Origin: Ascarosepion bandense
Taxonomy: Eukaryota > Mollusca > Cephalopoda > Sepiida > Sepiidae
NCBI GenBank assembly: GCA_037127315.1
Contig: JBBBDQ010001155.1
Coordinates: 1,838,501 to 1,902,500, forward strand
Reading direction: 5' to 3'
Length of the DNA: 64,000 nucleotides
Below are positions 45,483 through 55,297 of the stretch, piece by piece (position 1 is the first letter of the stretch; every line of letters begins with the position of its first letter). Below the pieces are notes generated by a model, which saw only the letters and a list, made by a program, of their open reading frames with translations, did no database searches and had not been told where the DNA came from. The position numbers were made by a program, and so were the translations under genes.

Positions 45483-46372
45483 TTTTTTTTTTTTTTTTTT
45501 TTTTAATCATCTCACCCCAAGCAAGGCATTCCACTGCCACTATTGCGCATGGGGCTACATAGGAGAAGGTAAAGAGAAGGAGTGGATAGACATAGGGAAT
45601 GTCAGGAGAAAGGTGACAGATGAGTAAGGATACCGAGGATGAGGGTTGGGCAGATGGGAAGAGTGTTTGATAGAATGGGAGCAGGTTAGTGTGTTAGGAG
45701 GTGTCTATTGACCTTACATTTAAACTCCTGGAGATTGTAGCCGTCGGGGAAGCAATCGTGTGGAAGAGAATTCCACAGTCGGGAAGTGCGAGGAAAGAAA
45801 CTGTTGGAGTAGAAGTTACGGCTGCATTTTATCAGTTTCACTGTAAAAGGGTGGGATCTAGTTGCTAATCTAGTATCTCGTGCAAATTCGTATTTAGGGG
45901 GCACCAGTGATCTAAGTTCATCGGAGCAGAAGCCATGAAAGTATTTATAGAAGAGACACAGGGAAGCCACGTCTCGCCGGTGGGAGAGAGACTGCAGGCG
46001 GTCTGCCAAGTCGGTATCGATCACATTACAGACCCTCCTCTGAACCTTATCAAGAAGCCCGAGGAGAACAGCAGTGGCACCCGACCAGATATGGCAGCAG
46101 TATTCAATGCACGGGCAGATGGTAGATTTGTAAATGTGCAGGATAGATTTAGACAGAAAAAACTTCCGGGCCCTACACAGAGAACCGACTTTCATAGCAG
46201 CGGATTTAGCAATGGATTCGATATAGTCATTCCATTTGAGGTCCGCTGAAAGTGTGAGACCAAGGAGGCGTAGTGTTTTACTCTCTGGGAGGCAAGCCTG
46301 GTCCATCTGGAGGCTGCCATTCCAACTCATCAAGACCAAGTCAGGTTCAAAGGAATTTAACTTGGTACTAAC
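45483..46372 (-). mobile_element. CR1/Jockey-like LINE, 3' 890 bp with open 229-codon frame
   Basis: The best-preserved copy of the LINE C-terminus. The minus-strand ORF 46375-45686 is uninterrupted and reads LRLLGLTLSADLKWNDYIES, GSLCRARKFF, ILHIYKSTICPCIEYCCHIW, DVASLCLFYKYFHGFCSDEL, SRLWNSLPHDCFPD, then EFKCKVNRHLLTH. The 3' UTR ends with the CCACTATTGCGCATGGGGC-type tail and a 22-nt T-run (A-tail). It lacks endonuclease and RT core through 5' truncation. Used here as reference for the other copies. Confidence 0.9.
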
Positions 46373-46619
46373 CATTTGGTTAAATGGTGGTGTGTACCAA
46401 ATTATTTTCCTCTTTCAATTATATTTGGTATTATGATTAATTTGTTTATGATATTTAATATCCTTGCAATTATAGGTGCTGTTTTTTAGGGCTGTGTTAT
46501 AGTAATGACAATACTGAGAGAAAATCTCTTCAGTGAAGGAATTATTGTTAATTCTGTGTTCCACCAAATGTGGCATATGCTTAATATGGTGATTTATATA
46601 TGGTGGTGATTTATAACCA

Positions 46620-46776
46620 ACCTACCATAAATAATGGCAATAACACAAGTTACTGTGATTGTCATAACCCTAACGTATGTCCTATGCAAAAAAATACCTT
46701 ACAGATCCTACTGTATACCTAGCTACTATCTCTACTAATAAAAATCCTAATATAACCAAACATTATATCAAATGTA
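46620..46776 (+). mobile_element. Penelope-like GIY-YIG domain, N-terminal part
   Basis: Reads CHNPNVCP (zinc-binding-like CHN..CP), then after a 1-nt shift in an A-run LTDPTVYLATIS and TKHYIKCT, the YL and YI-x-C/G-T strands of the GIY-YIG nuclease found at the C-terminus of many Penelope-like elements. It is interrupted by a MITE at 46777 and resumes in frame at 47159. Confidence 0.6.
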
Positions 46777-47156
46777 CACTACTGGCCATTAGGCCACCCC
46801 AGTGTTTTAAAAAAATGATGTATTTCATCCTATTTTTTAGTATTTATTGCCAAGTGAATAATTGTAAATGAAAATAGAATGATTCTTTTGTTAATATTGG
46901 ACAATACGATGTACATCAAATGAATTTATAAATATTTAATAAATACCTGTATTGCAGTTTCATCAATGAAAAAATGAAGAAAATTTAGTGTGATTCGGAT
47001 GAGTTCATCTTTGCTTCCTTGTCTTGTAAAATTTTGTTAAGTAATAATAGCAAAAGAGCCATTCTATTTTCATTTAGCAATAAATACTAAAGATAGTATG
47101 AAATACATCATTTCTTTAAAAAAACTGGGGTGGCCTAATAATTATGGCCGGTAGTG
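46777..47156. mobile_element. 380-bp MITE (TA target, Tc1/mariner type) nested in Penelope-like element
   Basis: Terminal repeats begin CACTACTGGCCATTAGGCCA and end with the inverse (GGCCTAATAATTATGGCCGG, TAGTG). The inverted similarity continues inward for about 100 bp (GATGTATTTCAT; ATTCTATTTTCATTTA-type arms). TA dinucleotides at 46775-46776 and 47157-47158 are the target duplication. No ORF. Confidence 0.85.
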
Positions 47157-47158
47157 TA

Positions 47159-47520
47159 CTAAGAATAATTTTAAGTTACAGTTTTTCCAACATAATTTAT
47201 CTTTTAATAATAAAGCATATAGTAATTCTACTTCTCTTTCTAAATACTACTGGCAATTGAAAGATGCAAATAAAACTTTTATAGTTAAATGGAAAATATT
47301 AACTAAAACTAGAACATGTAAATCCTTACATGATACACATTTCCTTTGCTTACAAGAAAAAATCCACATAATACAATTTCTCAAAACTGACTTATTGAAC
47401 CAATGTAATGAAATTCCTTATTTTTTTATAGAATCTTCCATACCCTTAAATATATCTGAATTCATCTCAATATTTTCAGTATTTGCTCGTTTTATAATTT
47501 TAAAAATTTTAGCTTATTGA
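47159..47520 (+). mobile_element. Penelope-like GIY-YIG domain, C-terminal part
   Basis: After the MITE the frame continues KNNFKLQFFQHNLSFNN, STSLSKYYWQLKDAN, VKWKILTKTRT and LCLQEKIHI up to a stop near 47518. The LSKY.W.LKD block and EK motif (metal-binding Glu) belong to the Penelope-type GIY-YIG nuclease. The RT part of the element is absent (5'-truncated). Confidence 0.6.
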
Positions 47521-48412
47521 ACTGGCAATTTTAAAAAAAAATTACTATTATTCTTTTATTTGTACTTATGAATGAATTCCTTTAAGATTGCTTTATGTTT
47601 TTATCATCATTCTTATCTTGTATATCGGTTTTGATCTTATTTTCTTTTTTTTTCTTTTCTTTAGTTTATTTTATCTTTTCCAACATTTGCATTTTCCTTT
47701 GCTAGTCTTTCTCTTTTCTTCATCTTCTTTCCTGCATCTTCTCTCTTTTTTTTTCCTTTTTATTCATTTTTTATTTTATCTTTTTCTTTTTCTGGTTTAA
47801 AATTTTTGATATATCTGGCTTCCTGTGGCAAAACATTGAAACACTACTGTTTGTTGAGTTGTTCATACACCATCCTTTAAAATGTTATAATCTCTCACCC
47901 CATATAACTATGTATTAAAATTATTATAATAACATAATTAAGTAAAAATATATAAATAAGAAACATATGTATAAATTATCATAAAAATGTTTACAGCTAG
48001 AATCTTTTAATGAAATAATAAATTACTATATATTGTTAATGGTTAGTATCTTTCAATGAAATAAAATATAACTATGTATTAAAATTATTATAATAACATA
48101 ATTAAGTAAAAATATATAAATAAGAAACATATGTATAAATTATCATAAAAATGTTTACAGCTAGCATCTTTTAATGAAATAATTAATTACTAAATAAAAT
48201 GTAAAATTAATAATAATAATAATAATGATAATAATAATAATAATGAGAAAGAAAGAATGATAATAATAAACAACTCTAAATTATATATAATGATAATAAG
48301 TAAAAAGACTATTACATTGTTAGAATATAAAGAACTATCTATAACTTATTTAATATCGACTGGTATTTTGGATTCATTAATTATTATTTTGTGAAAAAAG
48401 TTGGTCGTAATG
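47521..48412. repeat. T-rich tract, 164-bp direct duplication and (AAT)n
   Basis: 47580-47800 is T/C-rich low complexity. A segment from 47904 (ATAACTATGTATTAAAATTA...) is repeated from 48068 with near identity over about 125 bp (period 164). An (AAT)n tract follows at 48208-48245. No coding. Confidence 0.75.
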
Positions 48413-48749
48413 TGTTATGTCGTCAAGTATAAATGAATAACTCAACAACAGAATCAGAATATAAGTTGTATTCCGCGGAAAGACGGTTAGTATGTACAGA
48501 AGTGATTAGTAATTTTTACAATAGGAAAGATACAAGAGTCCAATCCATCGTAAGACGTGTGTATACGTGATTACTTCCGGTACGCCACCGGAAGTGTGAC
48601 TAACTCTTCACTGACTCGCACTGACTCTTCAGTAACTCATTAGAGACTCTCAAGTGACTCTCTACGACTTCCCTGGAGAGAATCCATCATTGCTATATAT
48701 AGCAATGGGAACAGTCCATTTGTAGTCAAATAGGAGCGGCGCCCTAACA
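48413..48749. mobile_element. Solo LTR, 337 bp, with 5-bp target duplication
   Basis: Starts TGTTATGTCG and ends CGCCCTAACA, giving TGTTA/TAACA inverted termini and the canonical TG...CA. It is flanked by the perfect 5-bp duplication TAATG (48408-48412 and 48750-48754). More GC- and CpG-rich than the surroundings, with a hairpin CTTCCGGTACGCCACCGGAAG (48575-48595) and a TATATATAG box near 48694. No internal region, so it formed by LTR-LTR recombination. Probably Gypsy-type, but that is inference. Confidence 0.75.
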
Positions 48750-48831
48750 TAATGTAATGTCTTAATCATGTGTTTATAATTGGTAATAATGTTATTAATC
48801 AAAGTACTTCCTCCTTTAGGGTTATGTTATA

Positions 48832-48872
48832 TATATACATACATATATATATACATGTATATATAATTATAC

Positions 48873-48952
<80 letters not shown>
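48832..48952. repeat. Compound (TA)n(TG)n microsatellite
   Basis: A TA-rich tract grading into about 45 bp of TG repeats. Confidence 0.9.
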
Positions 48953-48953
<1 letters not shown>

Positions 48954-48984
48954 ATATTTAATCCAGGTGAAGAAGACCCAAGGT

Positions 48985-49490
48985 TTTACAATTTTGAGTT
49001 ACCTGGCATTAATTTTTTTATAAACAGTGCTCAATACAATAAATATTGTAGAGCATAATATAATCATATAATTATGAATTAAAAGTACATTGAGACATGG
49101 AAATTTCTATGTTTCAGGGTAGAATCTCATCAGCCAATATTGGATGTTAGTTGTGAAAATGATTTACATTTAAATACAAAAAAACATCAGTTTGCTATTT
49201 ATGTATTTATGTATGAGGGAAGATATAAATTTTGTGTGTTCCCGTTAACTAATCAGACTTTATTAGATGTTTTAATTTCTTTCACCACTTCTCCAAGGTG
49301 TTGTTGGAAATCATTTCTTCTTTTGTGAAATGTGGGATTGCTTATTATATCTAATAAATCATTTTCAAAGTCGCATAACTTTTCAATGTATGGGGCTGTT
49401 TTTTTGCTTTTGAACCCATATACTTCTTGTTCTTTAGGTGTACATTGAAAAGTTATGTACTTTTAATTCATAATTATATGATTATATATA
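48985..49490 (-). mobile_element. Penelope-like element fragment, N-terminal coding part
   Basis: The minus strand from 49445 reads, with stops, EVYGFKSKKTAPYIEKLCDF, ENDLLDII, RRNDFQQHLGEVVKEIKTSN and NTQNLYLPS. This resembles the region before the RT of Penelope-like elements (KSKK..P.IE.L..FE..L, then the IK.SNK..V..DKT.N.Y block). Arms 49054-49092 and 49456-49488 (AATTATGAATTAAAAGTAC and its inverse) surround it. The hammerhead-like core at 49112-49133 has CUGAUGA and GAAAC but weak stem II. Confidence 0.5.
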
Positions 49491-49524
49491 TTACTATATA
49501 TATATATATATATATATATATGGT

Positions 49525-49625
49525 AATTATTATTATAATAATTATAATAACATACTGCAACTCAATAGCTATAAAGTTTTGGTGTTAAAACACCATCATC
49601 AGGCAGTAAAATGTGGTTAAATTAT
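49525..49625 (-). repeat. Penelope-like end fragment with hammerhead-like core, site 5
   Basis: After (TA)n (49490-49520). The minus-strand core at 49577-49602 reads CUGAUGA, UGGUGU-UUUA-ACACC(A), then AAAC. Stem II is a strong 5-6-bp hairpin. The G of GAAA is replaced or absorbed, as at site 1. Region 49626-49840 shows nothing else. Confidence 0.5.
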
Positions 49626-49844
49626 TAAATAATATATACAGATAAGGTGATTAAAAAAATAAAATAAAAAAACATTTTTTATTAATGGATTAATTTTTAT
49701 ATTTAACCAGCTATGTTTAGTAAATTTTAAATGATGCAATGGTCAGCCTTTACTCAACAGCTAATAATGAATAATGTGTTGTGCATGAAACTTTGAGTTA
49801 TGCTACCAGTGAGCAATAATATACATATTTATTAATATATACAT

Positions 49845-50276
49845 ATACAAATCTACCATCCGCCCGTGTATTGAATATTGCTGCCATATCTGGTCGGGTG
49901 CCCCTGCTGCTCTCCTTGGGCTTCTTGACAAAATACAAAGGAGGATCTGTAACGTGGTTGATACTGACTTGGCAGACCGGCTGCAGCCACTCTCTCACCG
50001 GCGTGATGTGGCTTCCCTGTGCCTCTTCTACAAGTACTTTCATGGCTTCTGCTCCGATGAGCTTAGATCACTGGTGCCGCCTAAGCACGAATTTACACGA
50101 GATACTAGATTAGCAACTAGGTCCCATCCTTTTACAGTTAAACAGATAAGATGTAACCGTAAATTCTACTCCAACAGCTTCTTTTCTTGCGCTTCCCGCC
50201 TGTGGAACTCCCTTCCACAAGTCTGCTTTCCCGACAGTTACAATCTCCAGGTGTAGGGTCAATAGACACCTCCTAT
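49845..50276 (+). mobile_element. CR1/Jockey-like LINE 3' copy, first part (split by solo LTR)
   Basis: Starts in the IYKSTIRPCIEYCCHIW equivalent (AAATCTACCATCCGCCCGTG) and runs through VDTDLADRLQPLSHRRDVAS and LCLFYKYFHGFCSDEL to SYNLQ. A 7-bp deletion follows, near 50251. Interrupted at 50276 by an LTR and resumed at 50710. Nearly identical to the copy at 60506-61011, so a young subfamily. Confidence 0.9.
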
Positions 50277-50709
50277 TGTAATATAATAATCTGGCCCCAC
50301 CCGAAGAAGGAAGCTGATGCAAGCGGGGGCGTTTTCCGGCCGTTGAAAGGAACGGATGTTTGTTTGACCTTATTTCCGGCAGTAGCAGAAATGGCTACAA
50401 GAGGCAAGCAGAACAGGTGTCCCTGAGAATTACGTGGGCGTGCGTAGGCGAGGCAAAAATCGGAAGTACCGGTTTGGAGATAAAAAGACCTCAGGCACGG
50501 ATTTCATGGCAGTCTAGTCAGAGAGAACAGAGGAACAGAGTAGACCAGAAGAGCAACAGATAGCGACACCCCCCGTCACCCCATCAACACCCTGGAAGCG
50601 CGCTCTCACTCTCTGTTCACTAGGCTACACGGTCCATCATTCATCAATAAAAATATAAGTCATATATTTTTATATATACCCGTGTTTGTCTGTTTATGGA
50701 TATATAACA
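50277..50709 (+). mobile_element. Solo LTR, 433 bp, with 4-bp target duplication
   Basis: Starts TGTAATATAATAATCTGG, ends GGATATATAACA, and is flanked by CTAT at 50273-50276 and 50710-50713. The uninterrupted LINE copy at 60.8 kb has a single CTAT at the same point. On the + strand a GAGATAAAAAG box (about 50476) is followed by AATAAAAATATAAG (about 50646), plausible promoter and polyadenylation signals. GC-richer than the intron. Short ORFs inside are accidental. Confidence 0.9.
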
Positions 50710-50909
50710 CTATCACACTAACTCCCAACTATTCTCAGAACACTCTCATCTACCCAACCCTCATTCTCGGTATCCTTACCCGCCTATCACCCACCCTCTG
50801 ACATTTCCTATATTTAATCAGCCTTTCTCCACTCTACGTAGCCCCCTGCACAGTAGTGGCAGTGACATGCCTTGCTCGGGGTGAAACGCTTATAAAAAAA
50901 AAAAAAAAG
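50710..50909 (+). mobile_element. CR1/Jockey-like LINE 3' copy, second part
   Basis: 3' UTR (CACACTAACTCCCAACTATT ... GTAGCCCCCTGCACAGTAGT ... GGGGTGAAACGCTTAT) and A-tail, continuing the piece ending at 50276. Confidence 0.9.
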
Positions 50910-51005
50910 TACCAAATAACTCTGCTGTATTACATCAAGTACTGTTTTATTACACCAGCCCTCAATGTGCAATATCTTACATTCATAGGCATTATAGATT
51001 CAGCA

Positions 51006-51124
51006 GTCTATGGCTATATCATGTTGAATACACCGGTTTCCGTCCGATCACTGAAGTTAAGCAACATCAAGCCTGGTCAGTACTTAAATGGGTGATCATT
51101 TGGGAATACCAGGTGCTGTAAACA
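51006..51124 (+). rRNA. 5S rRNA-like head of the SINE (pseudogene)
   Basis: The 119-nt 5S part of the element above. The length matches real 5S rRNA, and the terminal GTCTATGGC/GCTGTAAAC can still partly pair as helix I. Accumulated transitions and its place in a retroposon argue against a functional ribosomal gene. Confidence 0.75.
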
Positions 51125-51272
51125 TAAGGATCAAGAATGGTCTCTGGGTCCTCCAGGTTTGGGGGTTGGATGCAGGGCTAACAACCCTGCCCCATAAAAA
51201 ACAGTTTGTTACAGAAACAGCAACAAAAAGTTGCTGCCCTATGCACCATCTGGGTTTGATGGATAAATGATG
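51006..51272 (+). mobile_element. 5S-rRNA-derived SINE (SINE3-type) with 12-bp target duplication
   Basis: 51006-51124 is a full-length 5S rRNA-like sequence: GTCTATGGCTATATCATGTT, GAATACACCGGTTTCCGTCC, GATCACTGAAGTTAAGCAAC, GGTCAGTACTTAAATGGGTG and TTTGGGAATACCAGGTGCTG, with about 85-90% of the familiar animal 5S residues, mostly C-to-T/G-to-A decay. The pol III internal promoter region (A box and C box, AGTTAAGCAACATC and GGTCAGTACTTAAATGGG) is present. A further 148-bp body (TTGGGGGTTGGATGCAGGGC, AACAACCCTGCCCC) and a GAT/ATG-rich tail follow. Perfect 12-bp duplications ATAGATTCAGCA flank it at 50994-51005 and 51273-51284, proving retroposition as a unit. Confidence 0.9.
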
Positions 51273-51284
51273 ATAGATTCAGCA

Positions 51285-52661
51285 ATGGAAGATGGAGATT
51301 AAATGCTGAAGCATATGAAGTTGGTTATTCTTGAAAGAATATAATTTTAGTTACTTATCAGTATTTGAGCTATTATTTTGGAATATTTGTTTTTCACAGA
51401 TACTCCAGGGCTTTACCTCCAAACACATATGCCCACCCCAAATCATCTGCTCAGAAAGTAACATCTTCAGTTAAATGAGATGGAATGTTTTTACAGAAGA
51501 ATTCATGAATGCAACATGAAGTTGTCCAGTTGGAATTTTTTAACCATCTTTGGAAAGATCTGTTCAGCCCTGGAGGTTGTTCTCACTCTCTCTTTTCTCT
51601 TCTCTCACTCTCTCTTTCCCTTCTCTCATTCTCTCTTTCTCCTTCTCTCATTCTCTCTTTCCCTTTCTGTCACTATATATTTGCCTTTCCCTCACTCCCT
51701 CTTTCCCTTGTTCTCTCTTTTCCTTGTTCTTTCTCTCTCTCTCTTTCTCTTCCTCTTGCTCTCTCTTTCTCTCTCTATTTTTTGCACTTGCTTTCTCTTA
51801 CTTTTTATCTCACTCTTTATGTTTGTTTTTTCTTGCTTTCTCTTCCTCTTGCTCTCTCTTTCTCTTGCTCTTTCTTTTTTTTTTTGTCACTCTCTCACTC
51901 ACTTTCACATTACTCTCTCTTTCTCTCTTTTTCTCTTGCTTTCTCTTTCTCTTTTTCACATGCTCTCTCTTATTCTTGCTCTTTCTCTTTCTGTCACTCT
52001 CTCTTCTTCTTTTGCTCTCTCTCTTTCTTTTTGTCTCCACCTCTCTTTCTTTTTTTCTCTCTTTCTCTTTTTCTTTTTCTCACTCTCTTTTTCTCTCGCC
52101 CTCTATAAAGAGGTCATTATCAATATATCTTTGGTAATAGAAAATGTAAGTTCACATGAACTCAGAGATGACTGTTCATGCATGGAGAGAAATATTTGGT
52201 CATCAACTGCTGTGGAATGAAGTGAAAAATACAGTACATGAAAAAACACTGGAGAGTCAGACATCTGAAAAGCTAGTAGACTATGAGGAATTCCTAGAAG
52301 GCCTAGCAGCCTAGCATTAAAAGACTTATGACATAATTGCTGTTAATAAAGGAAGACAAATAACATCAAGGTTTCAACAACAGTAGTTGTATTAAAAAGA
52401 GAAGAGGCTTGGTGAGTGCAGTCAAGTGTAACAAGTAGTTCAGCAGGAGCAGTCTTCAGCAGGCAGCTTATATTTAAGGCTCCAAATTCTCCATTCAAAA
52501 TTGTCCTAAGAGACTGTAGCCTAGAGGATTAAAACATTTGTTCAGTAATTTGGTGACATAGTAATTATGAGTTCAATCTCTGGGTTCAACTAGTGTGTAT
52601 TTGAACTCAGAGGAAACTAAGCAGAACTAAATAAGAATTGGATAAATGTAATGTGATAATG
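51285..52661. other. Spacer with ~530-bp (CTCTTT)n polypyrimidine tract
   Basis: 51578-52108 is almost pure C/T on the + strand (CTCTCTTTCTCTT-like), giving artefactual Leu/Ser/Phe-rich ORFs in all + frames. The rest is unremarkable. A strong polypyrimidine/polypurine tract of this size can adopt triplex DNA. Confidence 0.8.
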
Positions 52662-53171
52662 TGACTTGGCAGACTCTCTCCCACTGGTGCAACGTGGCTT
52701 CCCTGTGTCTCTTCTATAAATACTTTCACGGCTTCTGCTCCGATGAACTTAGATCACTGGTGCCCCCTAAATACGAATTTGAACGAGATACTAGATTAGC
52801 AACTAGATCCCACCCTTTTACAGTGAAGCCGATAAATGCAGCAGTAACTTCTACTCCAACAGTTTCTTTTCTCGCACTTCCCGACTGTGGAATTCTCTTC
52901 CACACGATTGCTTCCCTGACGGCTACAATCTCCAGGAGTTTAAATGTAAGGTCAATAGGCACCTCCTAACACACAAACCTGCTCCCATTCTATCAAACAC
53001 TCTTCCCATCTGCCCAACCCTCATCCTCGCTATCCTTACTCATCTGTCACCTTCCTCCTGACATTCCCTATGTCTAACCACTCCTTATCTTTACCTTCCC
53101 CTATGTAGCCCCATGCGCAATAGTGGCAGTGGAATGCCTTTCTTGGGGTGGGATGATTAAAAAAAAAAAAA
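52662..53171 (+). mobile_element. CR1/Jockey-like LINE 3' copy
   Basis: A plus-strand copy from LADSLSHWCNVASLCLFYKY to the A-tail. The ORF 52661-52969 keeps SDELRSLVPPKYEF and then shifts frame near the SRLWNSLP site. The 3' tail is GTAGCCCCATGCGCAATAGT ... GATGATT plus A-run, the same subfamily as the copy at 45.5 kb. 5'-truncated, inactive. Confidence 0.9.
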
Positions 53172-53277
53172 TTGCTGTCTGTATGACACCAAAAAGTAAA
53201 ATAATATTGACATCTCATTTTAACAGATATATTTACTAAAATTACACAAAAATATCTTGAAATACTAAAAAGTAAAT

Positions 53278-53850
53278 CTATTTAATAAAATTGCCATTGG
53301 CTTCAACTATGGTCTCCAAACAATTTTGGAATCTCCTGCAGCTCTTCTGGGCAATTTCCTTATTTAATTTGGTGAATGCTGCCTTAATCCTTGCCTTAAA
53401 GTTTATCTTTGGTGTTAGAAGGTGTTTTGTTGGTTTCCTGCTCAATTTTACTCTATACATAATAATCAAAGGGTTGTAGTCAGGAGAGCTAGGGGGCTAG
53501 ATGTAGGGGTGATGTGATGTGGTTACAGAAATGGTCTGACAGCCATGACTGGGTTCTCCTGCTTGTTTGACATTGTACAGAGTCCTGTCACCAGCCACCC
53601 TTTTGATCCATAGCAGCACTATTGCCTCAAGGCACTTAATGTAGGACTCTATTGAATCTGAGTCTCTCATTAAGAGTTCTGGAAGTAATTTTCTTATCAA
53701 AATGATCAGAGTGAGTTTTCCAAGCTGTCGTATCTTTGTTATTACAATTAGATTCATCCAACTTTTTTCAAGTTCTCTGCACTGTCCTCAGATTCGCACC
53801 CAAACTCTCTGAAATGTTCATATTTGAGCTTCTGGTGTGAATAGCAAGCA
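53278..53850 (-). mobile_element. Mariner-type (IS630/Tc1 superfamily) transposase remnant
   Basis: The minus strand reads RKLLPELLMRDSDSIESYIK, VLLWIKRVAGDR (53497-53757), then SSPDYNP, and after a frame break INFKARIKAAFTKLNKEIAQ, KSCRRFQNCLETIVEANGNF (53278-53469). SPDYNPxD holds the third catalytic acid of mariner-like DDD transposases. The frame is lost exactly there by an apparent 1-nt deletion (NPL-IIM instead of NPLDYYV). The second catalytic Asp (QQDSAP-type box) is also decayed. No terminal repeats located. Confidence 0.7.
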
Positions 53851-55185
53851 GTACTGCATACTGTTTCCACATTCATGGTGGAGTGAATTGTGTTATTGTG
53901 ATCTTTTTCTCATAAATGGTGCCCAACTGACCATTTTATACTGTACAGTTGATAAATTAAAAACAATGTACATGTGCAAAATTAGAAATATAAAATTGCT
54001 GACAATTTACCCTCACACCTTGTATATTTTTGGACATGGACAGTGGAACAAGAACAGTCTATCCCTATAGATTAAATAAAGGGTTCAGTTTGATATCACC
54101 TGATGAAGGTTGGAGAGTACAATAGTCAAAACATTCAGACAACAATAAAAAGAATGAGGACAATAGTCTGCATATAAATAATGCAAATAAGTCAGTATTA
54201 CAATTTTTGATATTAAGATTTTTATAATAAAAATGAATAACATGTACAGGTAAAAAGATTTAAAAATGACTAAATTTTTCAAATATATTTCACTTTTATA
54301 TAAAATAACAAAATTATAAGAAACATTTGCTTTCCTTTAATGATTTTGCTCTATTTGACATTAACAAAATCTGTGATGAAGGAATTTATTTATCTTTAGA
54401 TGATAACAAATGATGCTTCTAAAGAATGCAGCAGCCAAATTGAACGGCACATTTATAGTCTTTGTTTATTGTGACAATTATGAGCAAATATTTTAGGCAA
54501 TAATGTCAAGTTTGTTATAAATTGTGTAACCTGAAATGCTACCACTTAAAATGAATACACAATTTTAAATCAAGATTAATCAAAGAACATTAAACCTTTT
54601 TCTATAAATTTTAAATATATAATTGGTGTAGAGTGAGTGGCCATGGTTAAATGTAAATAAATGTCAGATCTGTCAACAAACCGAATTGACAACGTTTGCA
54701 TGAAACAAGAATTTGTTTTATTGTTTATTGCAAACTTTTTCAATTTTGTTTTTTAGGAAGTTCTACCATTTATTCTGGGGAAAATAATATGAAGCAAGCA
54801 AACAATATATGAAAGGCAGATTGACAGTAATAAGGCAAAAAAGTTCAAAAACTAAGAATTGGGGTTGACACAGAAAATCAAGTTCGGATGATAGAATGCA
54901 GCAAGTTGACATGAAAGCAAGACAGACCAGGTCAGATGATGCCAAGAACCTGCCGATTTTATTGATTAGAAAGAAATCCCAGCATGTGTTTGTGTGCTTC
55001 TGCCTATAAATTTAAGAGGGGAAAGTGTTTTGCAGTCATTCCTACTGTGGATTGGAATTAACAGTTGATAATACATAATATATTTGAACAAGAACAACAA
55101 AATTTTAATGAGTAAATGTTACTTTTTGATATCTGCTATCAAATCCCTTAAATATTCAGAAAGTCTCTAGGTTAAATTGGTTTAC
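53851..55185. other. Spacer, nothing recognised
   Basis: AT-rich. 54100-54140 has a CTGATGAAGGTT...CAAAAC phrase recalling the hammerhead-bearing ends, but without GAAA or a defensible stem. No coding sequence. Confidence 0.5.
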
Positions 55186-55254
55186 AGCCACATCACTTTG
55201 AAACCCTGATTTCTGTACAATCACAGAAGTTTAGTAATGTCAAATCTGGCCAGT

Positions 55255-55258
<4 letters not shown>
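55186..55258 (+). pseudogene. Partial, strongly diverged 5S rRNA-like fragment
   Basis: CAGCCACATCACTTTGAAAC, ACAATCACAGAAGTTTAGTA and TCTGGCCAGTATCAT parallel the 5S positions of GGCCATATCACGTTGAA, CGATCACCGAAGTTAAGCA and GGTCAGTACT. It stops at the (TA)n tract. Probably a second, older 5S-derived SINE. Confidence 0.5.

Positions 55259-55294
<36 letters not shown>

Positions 55295-55297
<3 letters not shown>

Noticed and set aside
51006..51124. Functional 5S rRNA gene
   Set aside because: Decayed by transitions and enclosed, with a non-ribosomal body, between retroposon target duplications.
51480..52220. 246-codon Leu/Ser/Phe-rich ORF
   Set aside because: Polypyrimidine low-complexity tract with all + frames open.
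54101..54140. Further hammerhead core (CTGATGAAGG ... CAAAAC)
   Set aside because: No GAAA box and no convincing stem II.
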